From Daphnia carinata (lineage: Eukaryota; Arthropoda; Branchiopoda; Diplostraca; Daphniidae): 64,000 bases of DNA. Positions 25,601-38,629 of the stretch are shown in pieces; the stretch's first letter is position 1, and each line of letters starts with the position of its first letter. Below the pieces are notes generated by a model that was given only the letters and a program-made list of their open reading frames with translations, searched no databases and was not told where the DNA came from. A program made the position numbers and the translations under genes. Where the stretch lies: contig NC_081339.1 in NCBI RefSeq assembly GCF_022539665.2, forward strand, positions 806,001-870,000. Reading direction: 5' to 3'.

Positions 25601-28600
25601 ATCAACAATCAGCTGCTTATTTAGTTAGACGCTCCGCAATGTTCAATTATAGCGTCAAGGGACCTGAAGCACAAGATATTGTTGAATATCACTTCTTCGT
25701 CACGACTCAGTCTTTGCAAAAAAAAAAAAAATTATCTTATTTTGCCGATGACGATAGAGGTGCTGGTACACGTACAGTAGGCTGCTCGTGATAAATACCA
25801 ACAAGAGAAGCGGAACGAAATAATATCGCAGTTATCGACAAGACACTTATAGTACGACAATTTATTGGTAAATTTGAAGTGGTGTTGTGATTGGTACAGC
25901 AAATGCGATATTTCAGGCGTGTGCTAATATTTTCTCCATAGAACTATGTCGCAAATAATGTTCTTGAAGTCGGCACATTCGTCAATCGTATACTAGTGTC
26001 AATTCTGGGCTTTGTGTGACATTCCTGACGGTCGCCTTAGGGTGTGTGTTGGTAAATCACTGATTGGTTTAGGTTACAAGCCAACGGCCTGAATGAGTTT
26101 CAGTGCCATTTTTTCAGAAATCATTTCTAGTACATTAATCTGTTTCCGCAGGAGCAACACTTCGTTACAATCCCATTAACTCCCACAATTGATTTCTCGC
26201 GCATGCGCTATTCATACGAGGGCGCAACCAATTTCTTCTAAGCAGAAACGAAAAGATACGTTGGATGTTTTTTTTTTGATCCCGAAAACGTTGCGCGTCA
26301 GTAGTCTATCCAGCTTGATAGCGTTTCGTGGCTCTACTACGTACCACTGCGTGCCTGGCGAGCATCATGACGTTTAGCAACAACAAAAAGAAATCAGGGA
26401 AGGACACGCACGTGGCTGTCGGAAATGGAGCAAACGAGACGAGGAAAACTTAGAGGACCCAAACCAACTTTAGCGCTAAAAGATTGCCAATAGACATGGT
26501 ATTTTGTAGGCGACTTCTGGTGCGGATGAACAGGTGTTGAAATCACCTTTATTCTTTCAAAGAACTGAGATAAGTCGACACCGAAGATGCTGGAAAAGAA
26601 GGGGCTCACGTTGAGCCAATACACTTGAGATACCAAATGGTCGATATGTCTTGAGAGCAAAAGACCAAAAATGATTCGCAAGTTTGAGGCATGAAGCCAG
26701 TTTACACTGCAGCATGCGCCGCTGCAGCCGCATAATGGTCCCCGTTTGTTCATTAGCTATTCCCGCTCTGGCGAGACTCTTGCACGTCGTCCTAAAGAAT
26801 TTTTGGCACCAAAGCTGAAACGCCTTATCAAGATGTCACCTTGGTGTTTCTTTATTCCTGCTGTTGTTTTATCTTTTTTTCTTCTTTGCTCCTCGCTGTA
26901 AACAGCATTTCACGAAATCGTTCGCCCGTAGTAGACGACATTTTAGCATTTTTTTTTCTCTCTCGCTTTTTCTATAAACATAGTTGCTGTTAGCCAAAAG
27001 TCTTTGTTTCCATGTGACGCAGTAACGGATTGGTTTTCCTACGAACCATGCCGTACCTAAATTGACTGTCAACTATTGTAATGAGATAGCGACAACAGTT
27101 GGATTCGAGAATTTGACAGTATGTCATTGCGATAGGCCGTTGATGATAGAATTAAAAATTTCCATTCCTAATCAAATATTGCACACTCCAGATGCCAGCC
27201 GCAAATTAATTTACATTGCAGTTTGTTCAACAACAAAACAAACAAAAAGGAAAAGGATAAAATAAAAAAAAAAATTAAGAAAGAAAAGGAAAAAAAACCC
27301 TCGTTTTGCCTTCTTTGGACCGAGTAAATTCTTTTTAATGTTGATAAACGTTTCCTTTTACAAGCTTTTCCGCTGAAAAAGGTTCGTTATCAAATCATAA
27401 AAATCTCCATTCTATAGAGCGACGTTGTAGAATCAACTATAGAAGACTACGCTAAGATTTTCTTTCAATACATGTGGGTCGCTTTTTGTTGAAGTTTTCA
27501 AGTTAGCGTTCAAAGTCAGGTTTTTTTTTCCTGGGAAGCTTCGCGTACGAGACTGATATAAATGCAGGCGTACGTTAGGTTGTTGCATTCACTCTGTTGT
27601 TGTGAGTTACGGTTGAGTTGGGGATTCAGCAGCACTAAAGGGAGTGCTTTCCTGCAAATGGCCTTGTTAGGTCGATACAGGTAGGCTGATCCGCATCCAG
27701 CCATGCGTGTAAAGCGGAGAACAATAGGAAATATTGGGAAAGCGAGAGGGAGACGAAAGGTATAGGGGTGAGGAAAAACGAGCGTTTTTTTTGGCCAGTA
27801 ACAGGAGCCACACCTTTTCTTATTCTCCGTTTTGTTGGAGACAAGCTAGCGAATTGTGTACGTCTCCGATGTTGTTACATCCCCTGCCCCACCCTCGAAG
27901 GTCCAGTGTTTTTATGTCCTGACGAAAGATCAACGAACATCACCGATTCGCTGACAATGTTACTATCGATTGGTCGCCAACCCAGCACCGAAACAAGGCG
28001 CCTTTCCAAACCTAGTAGCGGTTTTATAGCACGGTGCACAACTGTCTGTACTGCCACTACCTGCCATTTCCAAATCCGTATTCGAAAAGACAGTGAAACG
28101 GGAAGAGGAAGAAAAGAAAAACATGCAAATGTCGTTTCAAAACTACGCAGGGGCCATTTTCATCGCTTGGACAAAAGCCAAAAACGAACTAGCAGTCGGG
28201 TAAGAACTACGACCCTTCTAGGCTTTGAGACATATTACCTCACGGCCTCCTAAAGTCGCAGTGCATTTTAGTCGTCCCCTCTTTATGTTCGAATGCCTAT
28301 TAACCAATGCCCGTCTGATGAACGAGGTAAAAAAAAAAAATTACAGGCAGCGTCCACAAGCTGGCATATGACGTCAGTATAATGTTCGTCGAACCATATA
28401 GCCTGTTTGGCCTTGTGTGTATGCCAACGGTGGAAAAGAGGCAACTGAACAAGTAATTAACTGTCAATCCTGTGTGGGAGTGGAAGAGTGCGCAGACCGG
28501 CTGGTCGTGTTGTATTCGCATGGTGAAAGAAAGACACTAAATTATGAAAAGACCTGTCGTCTGCCGGGCAAAGCATAAGAGGAAGGCTTTAACGTTTACC

Positions 28601-31600
28601 TTGCCAGATTATCAGGTTTGGTGACTCGTGTTGCTTGCTTGGTTACACAATAATTACGGTTGGTAATTTTGTTTTCGTCTGTCTGCTTACAACCAACTTG
28701 CAAGTCAGAAGCAAAATGAATCTCACTTTCGCGCAAATGTAATACCTGCAAGCACTCAGAACATTAAGGGAAGTGTTCTGCTTGTGTAACGAAGAGCCGA
28801 AAATGGCAGATAATGTGGAACTGGACTAAGAATAAAATAGGAAAACGTCGTAGCGATTGTTTAAGCTAAAGCAATCCGAATCCAAGCTCCATCCTTGTTT
28901 GCTATTCAATTTGAAACACGGTTGATCGATAAAGAATGAATTGCCTTCACGAAACAAAATGGGGAGAAAGCTTCGCGCAAGTGCCTGCTTCGACTAAGTT
29001 CAAAGACCCCGATAGGAGACAAGGTAGAAAAAGGCTCGTTCCAAAGTTCGGTAGTACCTTTGCTTGTACTTGTTGCGCATCTGCGCGGAAAGCAACCCAA
29101 ATGGCCCACACAGCCTTTGCATTTGATACTATTGCCAGTCGTGAGGTGACGCAATGTTAATAAAACACGTCGCTCATTAAATATTACATTTTCAATATCG
29201 AGCTTTCGTCTTTTGGTATTCTATTGTACGCTTCTCCGCGGAAACTCGTAAGCTTTGGGCAATAGATAATTAACAGCACATCCAAGCGAAACTAACAGAA
29301 ACTCAATACTAGCGAGCTTTCTTTTACCACTAACTAATCGGCAATGCTATGAAGTTGTGGACTAATAGCAGATTTTTATGTTGAGTACGCAAAAATCGTA
29401 AAGTTGTTTTAATTGACTTTACATCATCTTAAACTTTAAGTTAAATTAGAATTTGTAAACGTTATTAATACTGACCATACCTGATTATTCCCTATTGGAT
29501 GTTGGGGCAGCGTCAGTCACGTTTCCTTATTCGAACTTCTTAATAAAATTTCGATGGCGCCGTAAGACCCTCGAAAGTTTTAGCACCAATCCCTTACTTG
29601 TTGGTTTTTTTTTCTTTTCTTTTTCTTTTTCTTTTTTTTTTGTTTTATGTGCAGGTTGATATTAGCAGCCGGCAGCTGGTCGTTTGGATAGACACATGGA
29701 TAGCACTTCTGTTCAGAAAGACGAGAACCATCAAACAGATTTTAAAGCTGGCTGTCTCAAGAATAATGTGTATTATTTCAGTCAAGGTTTTGTATTCAGA
29801 CTACACAGACAGAGAGAAGCACGTCTGAACTGAGCGGTTATCGCCTACGAACTGACTGGACTGTGGATGACTCAATGCAGAACGATGTTACGCAAGCGCG
29901 CGGAGAACGCCGAATGCGCACCACACGCATTTACGTAGTCGCTGAGTTCCGTACATAGGACGATGGGTTACTTCTTGCTTTTTATAGGCAGTATTGCAAT
30001 CGTCTACAATCGCTCGCAAACATACATTAGTCTCATAGTTTGTCGATGTTTTTTTCTTCTTACCTTTCCTTTTTTAGGGAAAAGTGTATTAAATTTACCA
30101 CTTGCATGCCTCGTATTCCAACGTTCTTCTTCAAAAGTTGGTTATGGTATCTCTACGTCATATTTCAGTAGTTCCTATGTGATACGATACGTCAGAGAAA
30201 TAAAACGGGCTCTATCCGATCAATACCATTCTCTGAGTTGAAACGGCTGTGTGAACGCTAGCGAATAAAACGCCGCTGATAAGTTCCATATCGCACGTCG
30301 TAATTACGATCTCTTTATAAAAAGGTTAGCTAATACAAGCAGGAGGTTTCCTTATAAGAGACCTAAAATCCTAAGGAGAAATTATGAAACCCATGTTTCG
30401 TTTTCCTGTTGCCACACCATAGGTTACGTAGTAGCCTAATTACGTCAGGTGGCATAAATTGCCCACTGATTCAATCTTCTGATTAAATCGGTTTTCTTGT
30501 TATAAGTAATAGGTCTGGTACTGGAAAATCTGTACTGTTAATAACATCAATGTAAGATCTAATTAAAAAATCTGTTGAGAATCGACCTAACAAAGGTGGG
30601 GTTTAAAAAGAAAAAAACCAACACCATTTGTAAAACTATTATCATTATTTTTTAATATTAGACTGTAAAATTTTTTAAAAATTTGTTTCGATTAGATGTT
30701 ACCCAATACCATATTATTTGATAGCATTTGAAACTAAGTCATACTAGTTACACAAAACATCACGTGGGAGCAACAATTGGGGCATGATCCTCCTCCGAGT
30801 CCCATTCCAAATCTGGTTATTGTTCTACTCTAAAATTCAATCTACTTTACACAAAGGCATTTTATAGCATTTCTCTAATGTTTGTAGATTGAGAGATGAA
30901 AAGCGCAAAATCTCCCGACCGTAAGCATCATAGTTCAGTAGACATGCTCTAACTGTTCTAGCAAACGTTTAGACGACAGAAAGCAGATAAAAATTATTCC
31001 CAAACCGTTACGAAAAAAAACCCTATAGAGCATTAAACTGAAAAGGCTTGAAAAATTGCACCACTGGAAGAAGTAACGATCGTCGAAATATTGCCGTGTT
31101 TTTAGAGTCAACGAGCGACCTGTGGGAGGGCCTACTGAAGCCATAAGAAAAGTGGTTTTCATGGAAAAGGACCTGCGCAAACCGAAAAAACACATTTAAA
31201 GATTTTTTAAAAATTATTAAATTTATTTTTATTTTTTACTTTTACAAAAGCATTGTGGTACCTCTACGAAAACGTTTAGTTGATTTATCCACGAAAAGGC
31301 AGAAAGTTTTGTCATAGTTAATTATATGCGAAATTTCACTTTGTTCATGAATAAGGGAGAGTTCAGGAAGTTCAGGAATAAAATAACACTAATTAATAGC
31401 GCATATATGGTTATTGTTTCAACCTGTGGATTCCTGTATTGGTAATATAACTTTAAAACCAGATTTTTTTTACGTGGACTTATCGGTAACTCATTCTCAT
31501 CATTTGAATCAAGGGACAATGGAAGATTTGTATGAATTAGGTTCTTTATTTATTTATTTTCTGTGTCCATTCTTTCACCAAAAGGATTGAATGGAATCAT

Positions 31601-32676
31601 CTGTCTCCGTAGATGCGTAGGCGCTAGCGTTCAAAGTGAACAAACGTGTACAATCAAGCGATGTAAGTTGAATCGCCATCACTTGCGTCAATCGCCAAGA
31701 TACTAGTACAGTCTTCGCTGATCGATGACTTCTAGGTGAGTTGTATGGACACAAGTTGGACTATGCTAAGGTATTGTTATAGTTTGGTTACTTCAACTTT
31801 GTTAGTTCTAGGCTGGGCCATTACAAGATCGACCGCGAGTGTGGTATGGAAAGGGGTGCTTTGAGCGTAGTGCAAGACCCAAAGTCGAATGGACAAAAGT
31901 TGAACGAATAAGGATGAGTCATCTGAGGAACGTCGACAAAATAGGACCAGCTTTAGGTAGTAGCTATACTGAAGCTTGAGTTAAAATGACTTTCCCAACC
32001 AGGAAGGATGATGTGCTGGGTTTCTGGAACTACTGGCGTCCATATGAACATTTACAACAACCATAAACCACATATGGTTTAAATATCATTCGTCAATGTC
32101 ACATATGTGTATGTTGCAGAAGGGATGGCAATTCCAGCACTAAGAGAACAATTCTAAATTTTCATTTGAAACGACGGAGTGTAAACGTATTGCTTAGACT
32201 AGTTTTAGATTTGTCGTTTAGCATACGAAATGGCAAATGAATATAACATTTGAAGAGAAACTAATGAACTGTTATGCTTGGCCTTGGTTAAAATACTTAC
32301 AGGTTTCCTGTAAAAGCGACTACCTTTTTGGGTAAAATGCATTTTCAATTTTTATGAAAATATCCTATATTTTGGTAACACTTATCTATTTTATACAATA
32401 TTACCTAAGACGGTACTTTAGTCTTCCACAAATAGCGTATCAGTTATTAAAACTACCTAATTTTGAAAACATGTGGTTATGTTGTTTATCTTAGGGAAAA
32501 CTACCTAAATTTAACATCATAATTACCTATTTCCGATCAAATTTTTGATCGAAAATACAATCGTTCTTTTCTGATCTTAATCGCCAAAGAAATGATTTTT
32601 TAACCGATTTGGTTTTTGATCATGTGTGTGCGACATCTGTGATTGAAACTAGTAGTCCTTTACATATTTCGCTGCG
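22663..32676. other. Long gene-poor region
   Basis: No gene, RNA gene or element recognised. The longest open frame (27768-28253, 161 codons) has no domain or coding-like composition and overlaps frames on the other strand. Homopolymer and pyrimidine tracts are common (24766-24800, 29607-29642). The sequence is ordinary AT-rich intergenic DNA in which old unrecognised repeats are likely. Confidence 0.45.
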
Positions 32677-33895
32677 ATTAATGCGGGGATAGAGTCGTTT
32701 GGGCTACTTGGCAAAAGGACTCTAGGGTTTCCGACACAAGGACTTCTGTACCTCGACACTTGGACAATTGGTACACGACGAAAGGACATCTGCCAATCGA
32801 CGTTCGGACTACTGGTCCCCGACTTTTGGGCGCAACAATAAATTGTTGCTGAACCCAACGAGCGCTACACTTTCCGACAAGAGGACTCCCGTGCCATCGA
32901 CATTAGGACTACAGATGTTTTTCTATGATGTATACTTATATAATATTGTAATATTTTTTTTTCTATAACACAAATATTAAAATTCATAAACCGATACATC
33001 ATAGATACTTTTTGTTGGGCATTAAATTTTGATTTGAAGATTCCGAATAAAATATTAGTTTTCTTGTCAATCAAGTGATTTTAATAAAACAATGTGTTTT
33101 TATCGCACCATTTTGAATTTGAATAACTCATAAACTATGTGTTCCAAATCAAAATAAACTTTATTTTCAACATCCTCGTTAAATTTGGAATGCCAATCAC
33201 GTATTTGTATAACACTATCAAGGTTTTTACAAAAAATAGAAAAAGTCGGGCTTGTATATTTTGTAGGGCTTATTTATAAGCTCCATTCTTTCGCGAAGTA
33301 GCGCAATCACTTTGAATTTTAATAAGCCGTCATAAACTGTAAATCCCAATGAGTGGTGCCTTAGTTACGGGAATCATTAATTTCGTTTTGCAGGTTCACT
33401 ACCTGTTGCTGCATTCCTATCGACGTTTGTCGATTGTCTTTTGTTTTCTATAATACAAATATTAAAATTCATCAGCCGATATATCATAGAAAAACATCTC
33501 TGTAGGAATTACATTAATTAAATACCCTACCTACTTGGCAATACTATAGGTGAAAGAAATAAAAAACATTTACGTGTACCTGTATCGAGAGTCCATTTGT
33601 CGCTAAATCGGGAGTCCGTTTGTCGTTAAATGCGAGTCCGTTTGGCGTTTAAAATCCCAATCATCAAGTAAAAAAAAAAGAGGTCTCAAGTCCTAATGTC
33701 GATGGCACGGGAGTCCTCTTGTCGGAAAGTGTAGTGCTCGCTGGGTTCAGCAACAATTTATTGTTGCGCCCAAACGTCGGGGACCAGTAGTCCAAACGTC
33801 GGATCCAGATGTCCAAGTGTCGGAAACCTGGAACCAAAAGTCGGAAACCCTGGAGTCCTTTTTGTAACTCGCCCAAAAGAGTACATGCCATTAAT
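32677..33895. mobile_element. Inverted-repeat element with GGACT/CGAC minisatellite arms
   Basis: Two long inverted arms of about 200 bp (32690-32910 and 33690-33870) pair almost throughout; both contain gggcgcaacaataaattg. Outer ends read ATTAATG and CATTAAT. The arms are built from degenerate ~22-bp units of the type gtttccgac followed by ggact, and three more units lie at 33588-33655. A 43-bp direct repeat also occurs inside (32962-33004 and 33449-33491). No transposase is present, so it is non-autonomous. The superfamily is not identified. Confidence 0.7.
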
Positions 33896-33897
33896 GC

Positions 33898-34625
33898 GTG
33901 TCGTCTGCGTGTGTCGTCTGCATCGATGTAAATTTTTAAAATAGGCCCTAATCACAAAATTAGTAATAAAAAATCATTCATTGCTATTAAAATAATTCAT
34001 TTCAGACCAATAGTTTGCCCATTAATAAATATTTTATTTCTGGACGGTATTTGGGAGGAGGAGAAACTACGAAAAGTCGACAACTTTGGGCCCTTCGTTT
34101 GGGCATTCTTTAGACTTATTACATGTTATCAAGGTAATATCTCGATTCCCTGTTTCGCCAGAAATGTTTTGGTGGGTAAGATGAAGCAAAATTTATTAAA
34201 ATTAGTTGAAAAAATACTAAATTGCAAACAACCAATCACAATAGAGAAAGAAGGATGCCATTATTTTTTGGCGGAATTTTTGAATTTCCAATTGTTATTT
34301 ACGTAAAAAAAGTTTGAAAATAGTCTTAAGAATTCTATATTTGTCTTATGGTATAGGCTTATCATTATTGCAACACAAAAAAAGCTAAATGTTGTTTTCA
34401 TTCTTCTTATTTTCATATTCGAATTACATTCACTGATTAAACTTACTGGCATTAGCGTATTTCACTGAAAAACCAAAAAAATCACTTACCCTCGAGTCAA
34501 AGTAGTTGTAGTAAAAGATGTCAGTTTTGATTTCAGGACCTTTGTATGATTTTTTATTAGTAATTTTGTGATTAGGGCCTATTTAAAAAATTGACATCGG
34601 TGCAGACGACACACGCAGACGACAC
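33898..34625. mobile_element. Short element with ~85-bp terminal inverted repeats
   Basis: Inverted arms at 33898-33985 and 34545-34625 start with a doubled GTGTCGTCTGCGT motif and continue through ggccctaatcacaaaatta. They enclose about 560 bp of AT-rich DNA with no ORF. It abuts the previous element within three bases, which suggests nested or targeted insertion. Probably a MITE; no target duplication was recognised. Confidence 0.7.
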
Positions 34626-35668
34626 ATCAACAGCTTGCTTTCTTTCAGTGCTGGTTGCCCCTGGCATCACAAGAAAGCCAATCACAGTGCGAGAATCGTG
34701 TGCCGCTGGGAATCCGAACGGTCGAGTCAACTCGCGGAGACCATGTTGCTCCTGTTCCACAGCTTGGTCCCAGCTGACGTTCTCGAAGAGTAGCGACATA
34801 CACTGACACATACCAGTGGCACTATCCCGGTCCTCTGATTGGCTTTGTCCTTTTCTTTATCCCTGAAACCACTCCATCTTTTTCTGCCTCTGGGTGTAGC
34901 GCTCGGCGCCGCGATGGTCGAGCACACTTTGGCCGAACCGCGCGGTTTATTAAAACAGAAAGGTCAAACCGATGTGGTTCAGGTTGCCGTTTTCGTTCTA
35001 ACAGATCGCACTGTGGTTTGGCGGTTTGTACCCACAGTTTGTACCCGCGGTGTAAGCCATGGTTTCACACGGTTTACACCGCGATTTTGTATGGTTGCAC
35101 AAAACAAAAAAATCAGAGATTAGGTTTAGAACAAGTTGTATTTTCTGAGTTTCAATAATTTTAAATGCATTGAGCCATCCTGCTGGAAACTAAGAGCACA
35201 GGCAGATGAAGGGCTTCAAGAGGCTCTGGGTTTAGCCCCATTCTATCAATCCAAAAACGCCTTCTCCCGTTTCTTCTTCCTCGCCCTCTCACTGCCTGCG
35301 CTAGTGGCTGGAATATTAAACATATTTCTAGCCACATATGACAAATTATGAAATTGATGCTCTCTCATCAGTTACACTGATGTCGAATAAAGTTTTTCCG
35401 CTTATGTTGGATAAGGCCGAACTCGTACATTGCTAAGCAGCAATAAATATGTTGCCTTAGAGCCTGATTAACCTACGCCGTTGGAACCACTTACGCTCAA
35501 ACAATTAGTGATGATTGTTTGATTTGGAATTTCCACTAAATCAAGAAAATTAATGGAGTTATGCCTAGTTGTAAACCGAGAACGGAACCGCAGTCGTAAA
35601 TGGCTAAACCGAACCGACAGCTTTTTCGACAAACCGCAATTTTCCCCGATCAAAGACGATGGGGCACA
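34626..35668. other. Spacer with a GGTTT/AAACC-rich palindromic segment
   Basis: No gene. Between 34946 and 35110 the sequence repeats ggttt and accg words and contains the imperfect palindrome cgcggtgtaa ... ttacaccgcg (35049-35083). A related segment in inverted orientation lies at 35566-35640. Together they may be the ends of another foldback element, but boundaries are unclear. Confidence 0.4.
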
Positions 35669-37767
35669 CCCACATAGCACATCTCTGCCGTCGGATGTCC
35701 GACTGTGATCCGAACATCCGTTAGATATCCTGCGCCATATCGGGTTGTTCCATGGATGTCCGTCGGCTATTAGAATTTGAAGCCCGGTGGAGGTGCCAAA
35801 ACAAGATCCTGAGGACGTCCCTGCAACAGCAAAGAAGAGTTTCAATTTTTTTTCTTTTTTCTAAATAAACGTTGTTAAAAAAAGAGAATTTAAACCATGT
35901 TTTAAATCGATATCGAAAAGACCTCTTAGGTTTTGATTCAACTTGAAAAAGCTTTGTTAAAGATCACCATACGTAAAAATGATGTTATATAATTGAACGG
36001 TCGTTGAAAAAAATTATTTGATTAAAAATTAGACCATGGCGAATGAAATGACAAAATGTTAAACATATTACATAATACATTGTACATTGCAATATATTTA
36101 TCTCATCAAATCTTATTTAATTTTCAACATACGTTACAATAATAATTTTAATTTTCAATTATTTTTTAATTAAATAATTACAATTCCTAACATTATTCAT
36201 CTGATTTGTGTCAAAACTAGATTAAAATACCTTATCTCCTCGTTCATCCTACAAAGGTAGATAATGCCGTTACCAATAAACCAATCTTAATAATGATAAA
36301 AGTAAATACATTCGGCAATTGCTCGAAGTGCCAAAATTCCTGACTGTTTTTATCTCCCAATCCACACAGAAAAGTGTCTCCTTCAGAATGATAAAGGAAC
36401 AGGTAACAAATTGTCTTTAAAAACATTTGCTAGAACATCAAAAGTTGTTTGTGTTAAAATGGGGAAGATTAGGTAACCATTTACGGCCAAGAACCCCATC
36501 AATACCTTAAAGAAGAGCACGTAAAGTGTTTGCTGAAACGTACATGTTAATGAAACTGTCTGTTGGACTCACCAATTGTGTAGAGTTGAAATTTCTCCCT
36601 CACTGTGGGCTCATTTTGGCTCGGGGAGCCACAACCTCAATAGAAAAATATAAAAATCATTTGGAAGATAGCAATTGTAAATAATCCCATTCATCTCTAA
36701 GTATAAATTGTCGAACTCTGATATCTAAATATAAGAAAAATGTAACGTTAACCAAAATAAATTACAGTAAATGTAAACTTGCCTGATATTCTTCTGATGT
36801 CTCACTCGAGCAGACGTTACTTTAACAATCGCCAACTGAATTCAAATTTAGCATTGAGAGGTAACCCAATGTTAATAAATAATTCACAATTATCATCTAA
36901 AACGGACTTTAAACACTTACTGTAATGTTTAAACTATATCCTTGTAAAAAACTCCTTCAATAATCAAGTTATTATATAAAAAGATTTTTGAGATGAAACC
37001 ATTCCCCGGTGTTTAGGGAAAGACTACTGAAATGATAAATAATGGTAGTTTCGACATTCCAATTTTCGCATGCTGATTCAGCATTTCAGCTAGTCATCGT
37101 TTAGTTGTTCGTGGTGTAGTTTATCGTCTGTGGTGTTTATGTGCTACGTCTGGAGTTTTCGTGTAACATTAAGTGAATTTCGCGTTTGGAACTTTTTTCG
37201 TTAGCAACTAGTGCTTCTGTTACGCTGTGGGCTACTACCGTCTTCCCATTTTGTCTGTGCTGTGCCGTTCCGGATTACTTTCAGTGCCTATGTGCTTCTC
37301 TCGATGCTGTCCAGCGGCCTGCTCTGTTCCTCTCCAGCTGCGTAGTCTTCCTACTGAGGCCCCTCACTGTAGATTATTAAAATGGATCAGTTTTTTATTT
37401 GTCTTCCAAACTTGAAAGTTACATGTTGTATCTTATATGTCGGTATATGTCAATACAAAGAAATTTCTCACCATAATTCCATCGTTGTGTTACATTATTT
37501 ATTTTTCATACTTTACTTTAGCCAGGAATGCTTAAACAAAGGTATTTCCATAATTCTCACATGTTCAGAGCATGTTCTTTTCCCGTCCAACAGGACTTCC
37601 CTCGGATATCAATCGGCATATTCCCGGGAGGTCTTCTAATATTCCGTCTGCATCCGATGGACATCCAACCAGGAGGTCGGGCAGTTCCACGGATGTTCGT
37701 AAGATGTCATCGTTATCCAAATAGGATATACCACGGATGTCCGTGGGACCGAATTGTGCTATGTGGG
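35669..37767. mobile_element. Non-autonomous DNA transposon with long TIRs
   Basis: The 13-bp tip CCCACATAGCACA (35669-35681) is perfectly inverted at 37755-37767. Behind it, diverged inverted arms of about 170 bp carry repeated GGATGTCCG / CGAACATCCG words. The 1.8-kb interior is AT-rich and without a long ORF, so no transposase is present. No clear target duplication was found. The superfamily is unassigned; the subterminal repeats suggest binding sites for a transposase supplied elsewhere. Confidence 0.75.
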
Positions 37768-38121
37768 CAGCCTTATTCTGGTGTTTGGATTCTTCCGTCG
37801 TGCTGCCGCTTTCATTTGTTTTTTTTTTATGTAGGCCTATACTTCTATTACTTACGTTTATTGTCTGCTTTTCGTCTTTTGTTTATTTAGACAAAATAAT
37901 GTTTTTACCTTTATTTAATATTTTGTCATTTTCTGGAAAAGGATGAACTAAATAACGGCGTGCTTTCATTAAAATGTATTATAAAATTGTTACTCGTGAG
38001 TATTTGGGTTAGCTTGCAAGCAGAACAAACTGGTTCGTACGTAATAAAAGTTTTGAAACAAGTTAATAAAATCTTTCAAAACATTTGAATTTCGATCATT
38101 TTCTTCACCGATAATTGTAAA

Positions 38122-38160
38122 TTGTTCGAGAAAGCGCGGAGCGCTTTCGATGAACAATTG
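38122..38160. repeat. Terminal hairpin of the DIRS element
   Basis: The left end outside the ITR folds on itself: attgttc ... aaagcgc faces gcgcttt ... gaacaat. The same hairpin is present in the ICR at about 38540-38578. It could be structural in the RNA intermediate or a recombinase-binding inverted pair. Confidence 0.7.
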
Positions 38161-38183
38161 TAATTGCATAATGATTAGTGAAG

Positions 38184-38337
38184 ACCATACAACTGTGTTG
38201 ACCTTCTTTTATTAGCTACTTCAATGCAGACTATACAAAACTTTTTTTTTTTTTTTTTTTTTTTCATATATAAGAGGGTTGGGGAGGTAGACACACCGCC
38301 AGGCGGCGACACCTTAACCCGTCTACCCTCAGATCTT
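38184..38337 (+). repeat. DIRS inverted terminal repeat, left copy
   Basis: 154 bp running from ACCATACAACTGTG to CAGATCTT. It includes a run of 23 T and CATATATAAG. By eye it is identical to the reverse complement of 42502-42648 except for seven extra T in the homopolymer. Confidence 0.92.
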
Positions 38338-38504
38338 GTTTAGGTGACGTTCTCTGCATTCTCCATTGCTAACGCAAATTGCTCCTACGGAAAACCGAGC
38401 CTCCCCCATTGGCGCTGCCACGGAAGGGTTGACGAAATCTAAAATGAAAGAGATGATGCAATTAGTGAAGACTAGGGCGGGCGGGTTCGCTAGGGAAATA
38501 CAGA

Positions 38505-38617
38505 CAGTTGTATGGTCTTCACTAATCATTATGCAATTACAATTGTTCATCGAAAGCGCTCCGCGCTTTCTCGAACAATTTACAATTGCATGCAAATTGT
38601 TCTACCATACAACTGTG
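38505..38617. repeat. DIRS internal complementary region (ICR)
   Basis: The first part is the reverse complement of the left end outside and into the ITR (38113-38197); the second part is the reverse complement of the right end (42636-42667). The two meet at GCATGCAATTGTAA, as expected if the region templates closure of a circle. It starts 13 bases past the recombinase stop codon. Confidence 0.92.
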
Positions 38618-38629
38618 ACTTAAAAGCAC

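Noticed and set aside
27768-28253. 161-codon open frame as a gene
   Set aside because: No domain, odd composition, and competing frames on both strands; no plausible exon partners.
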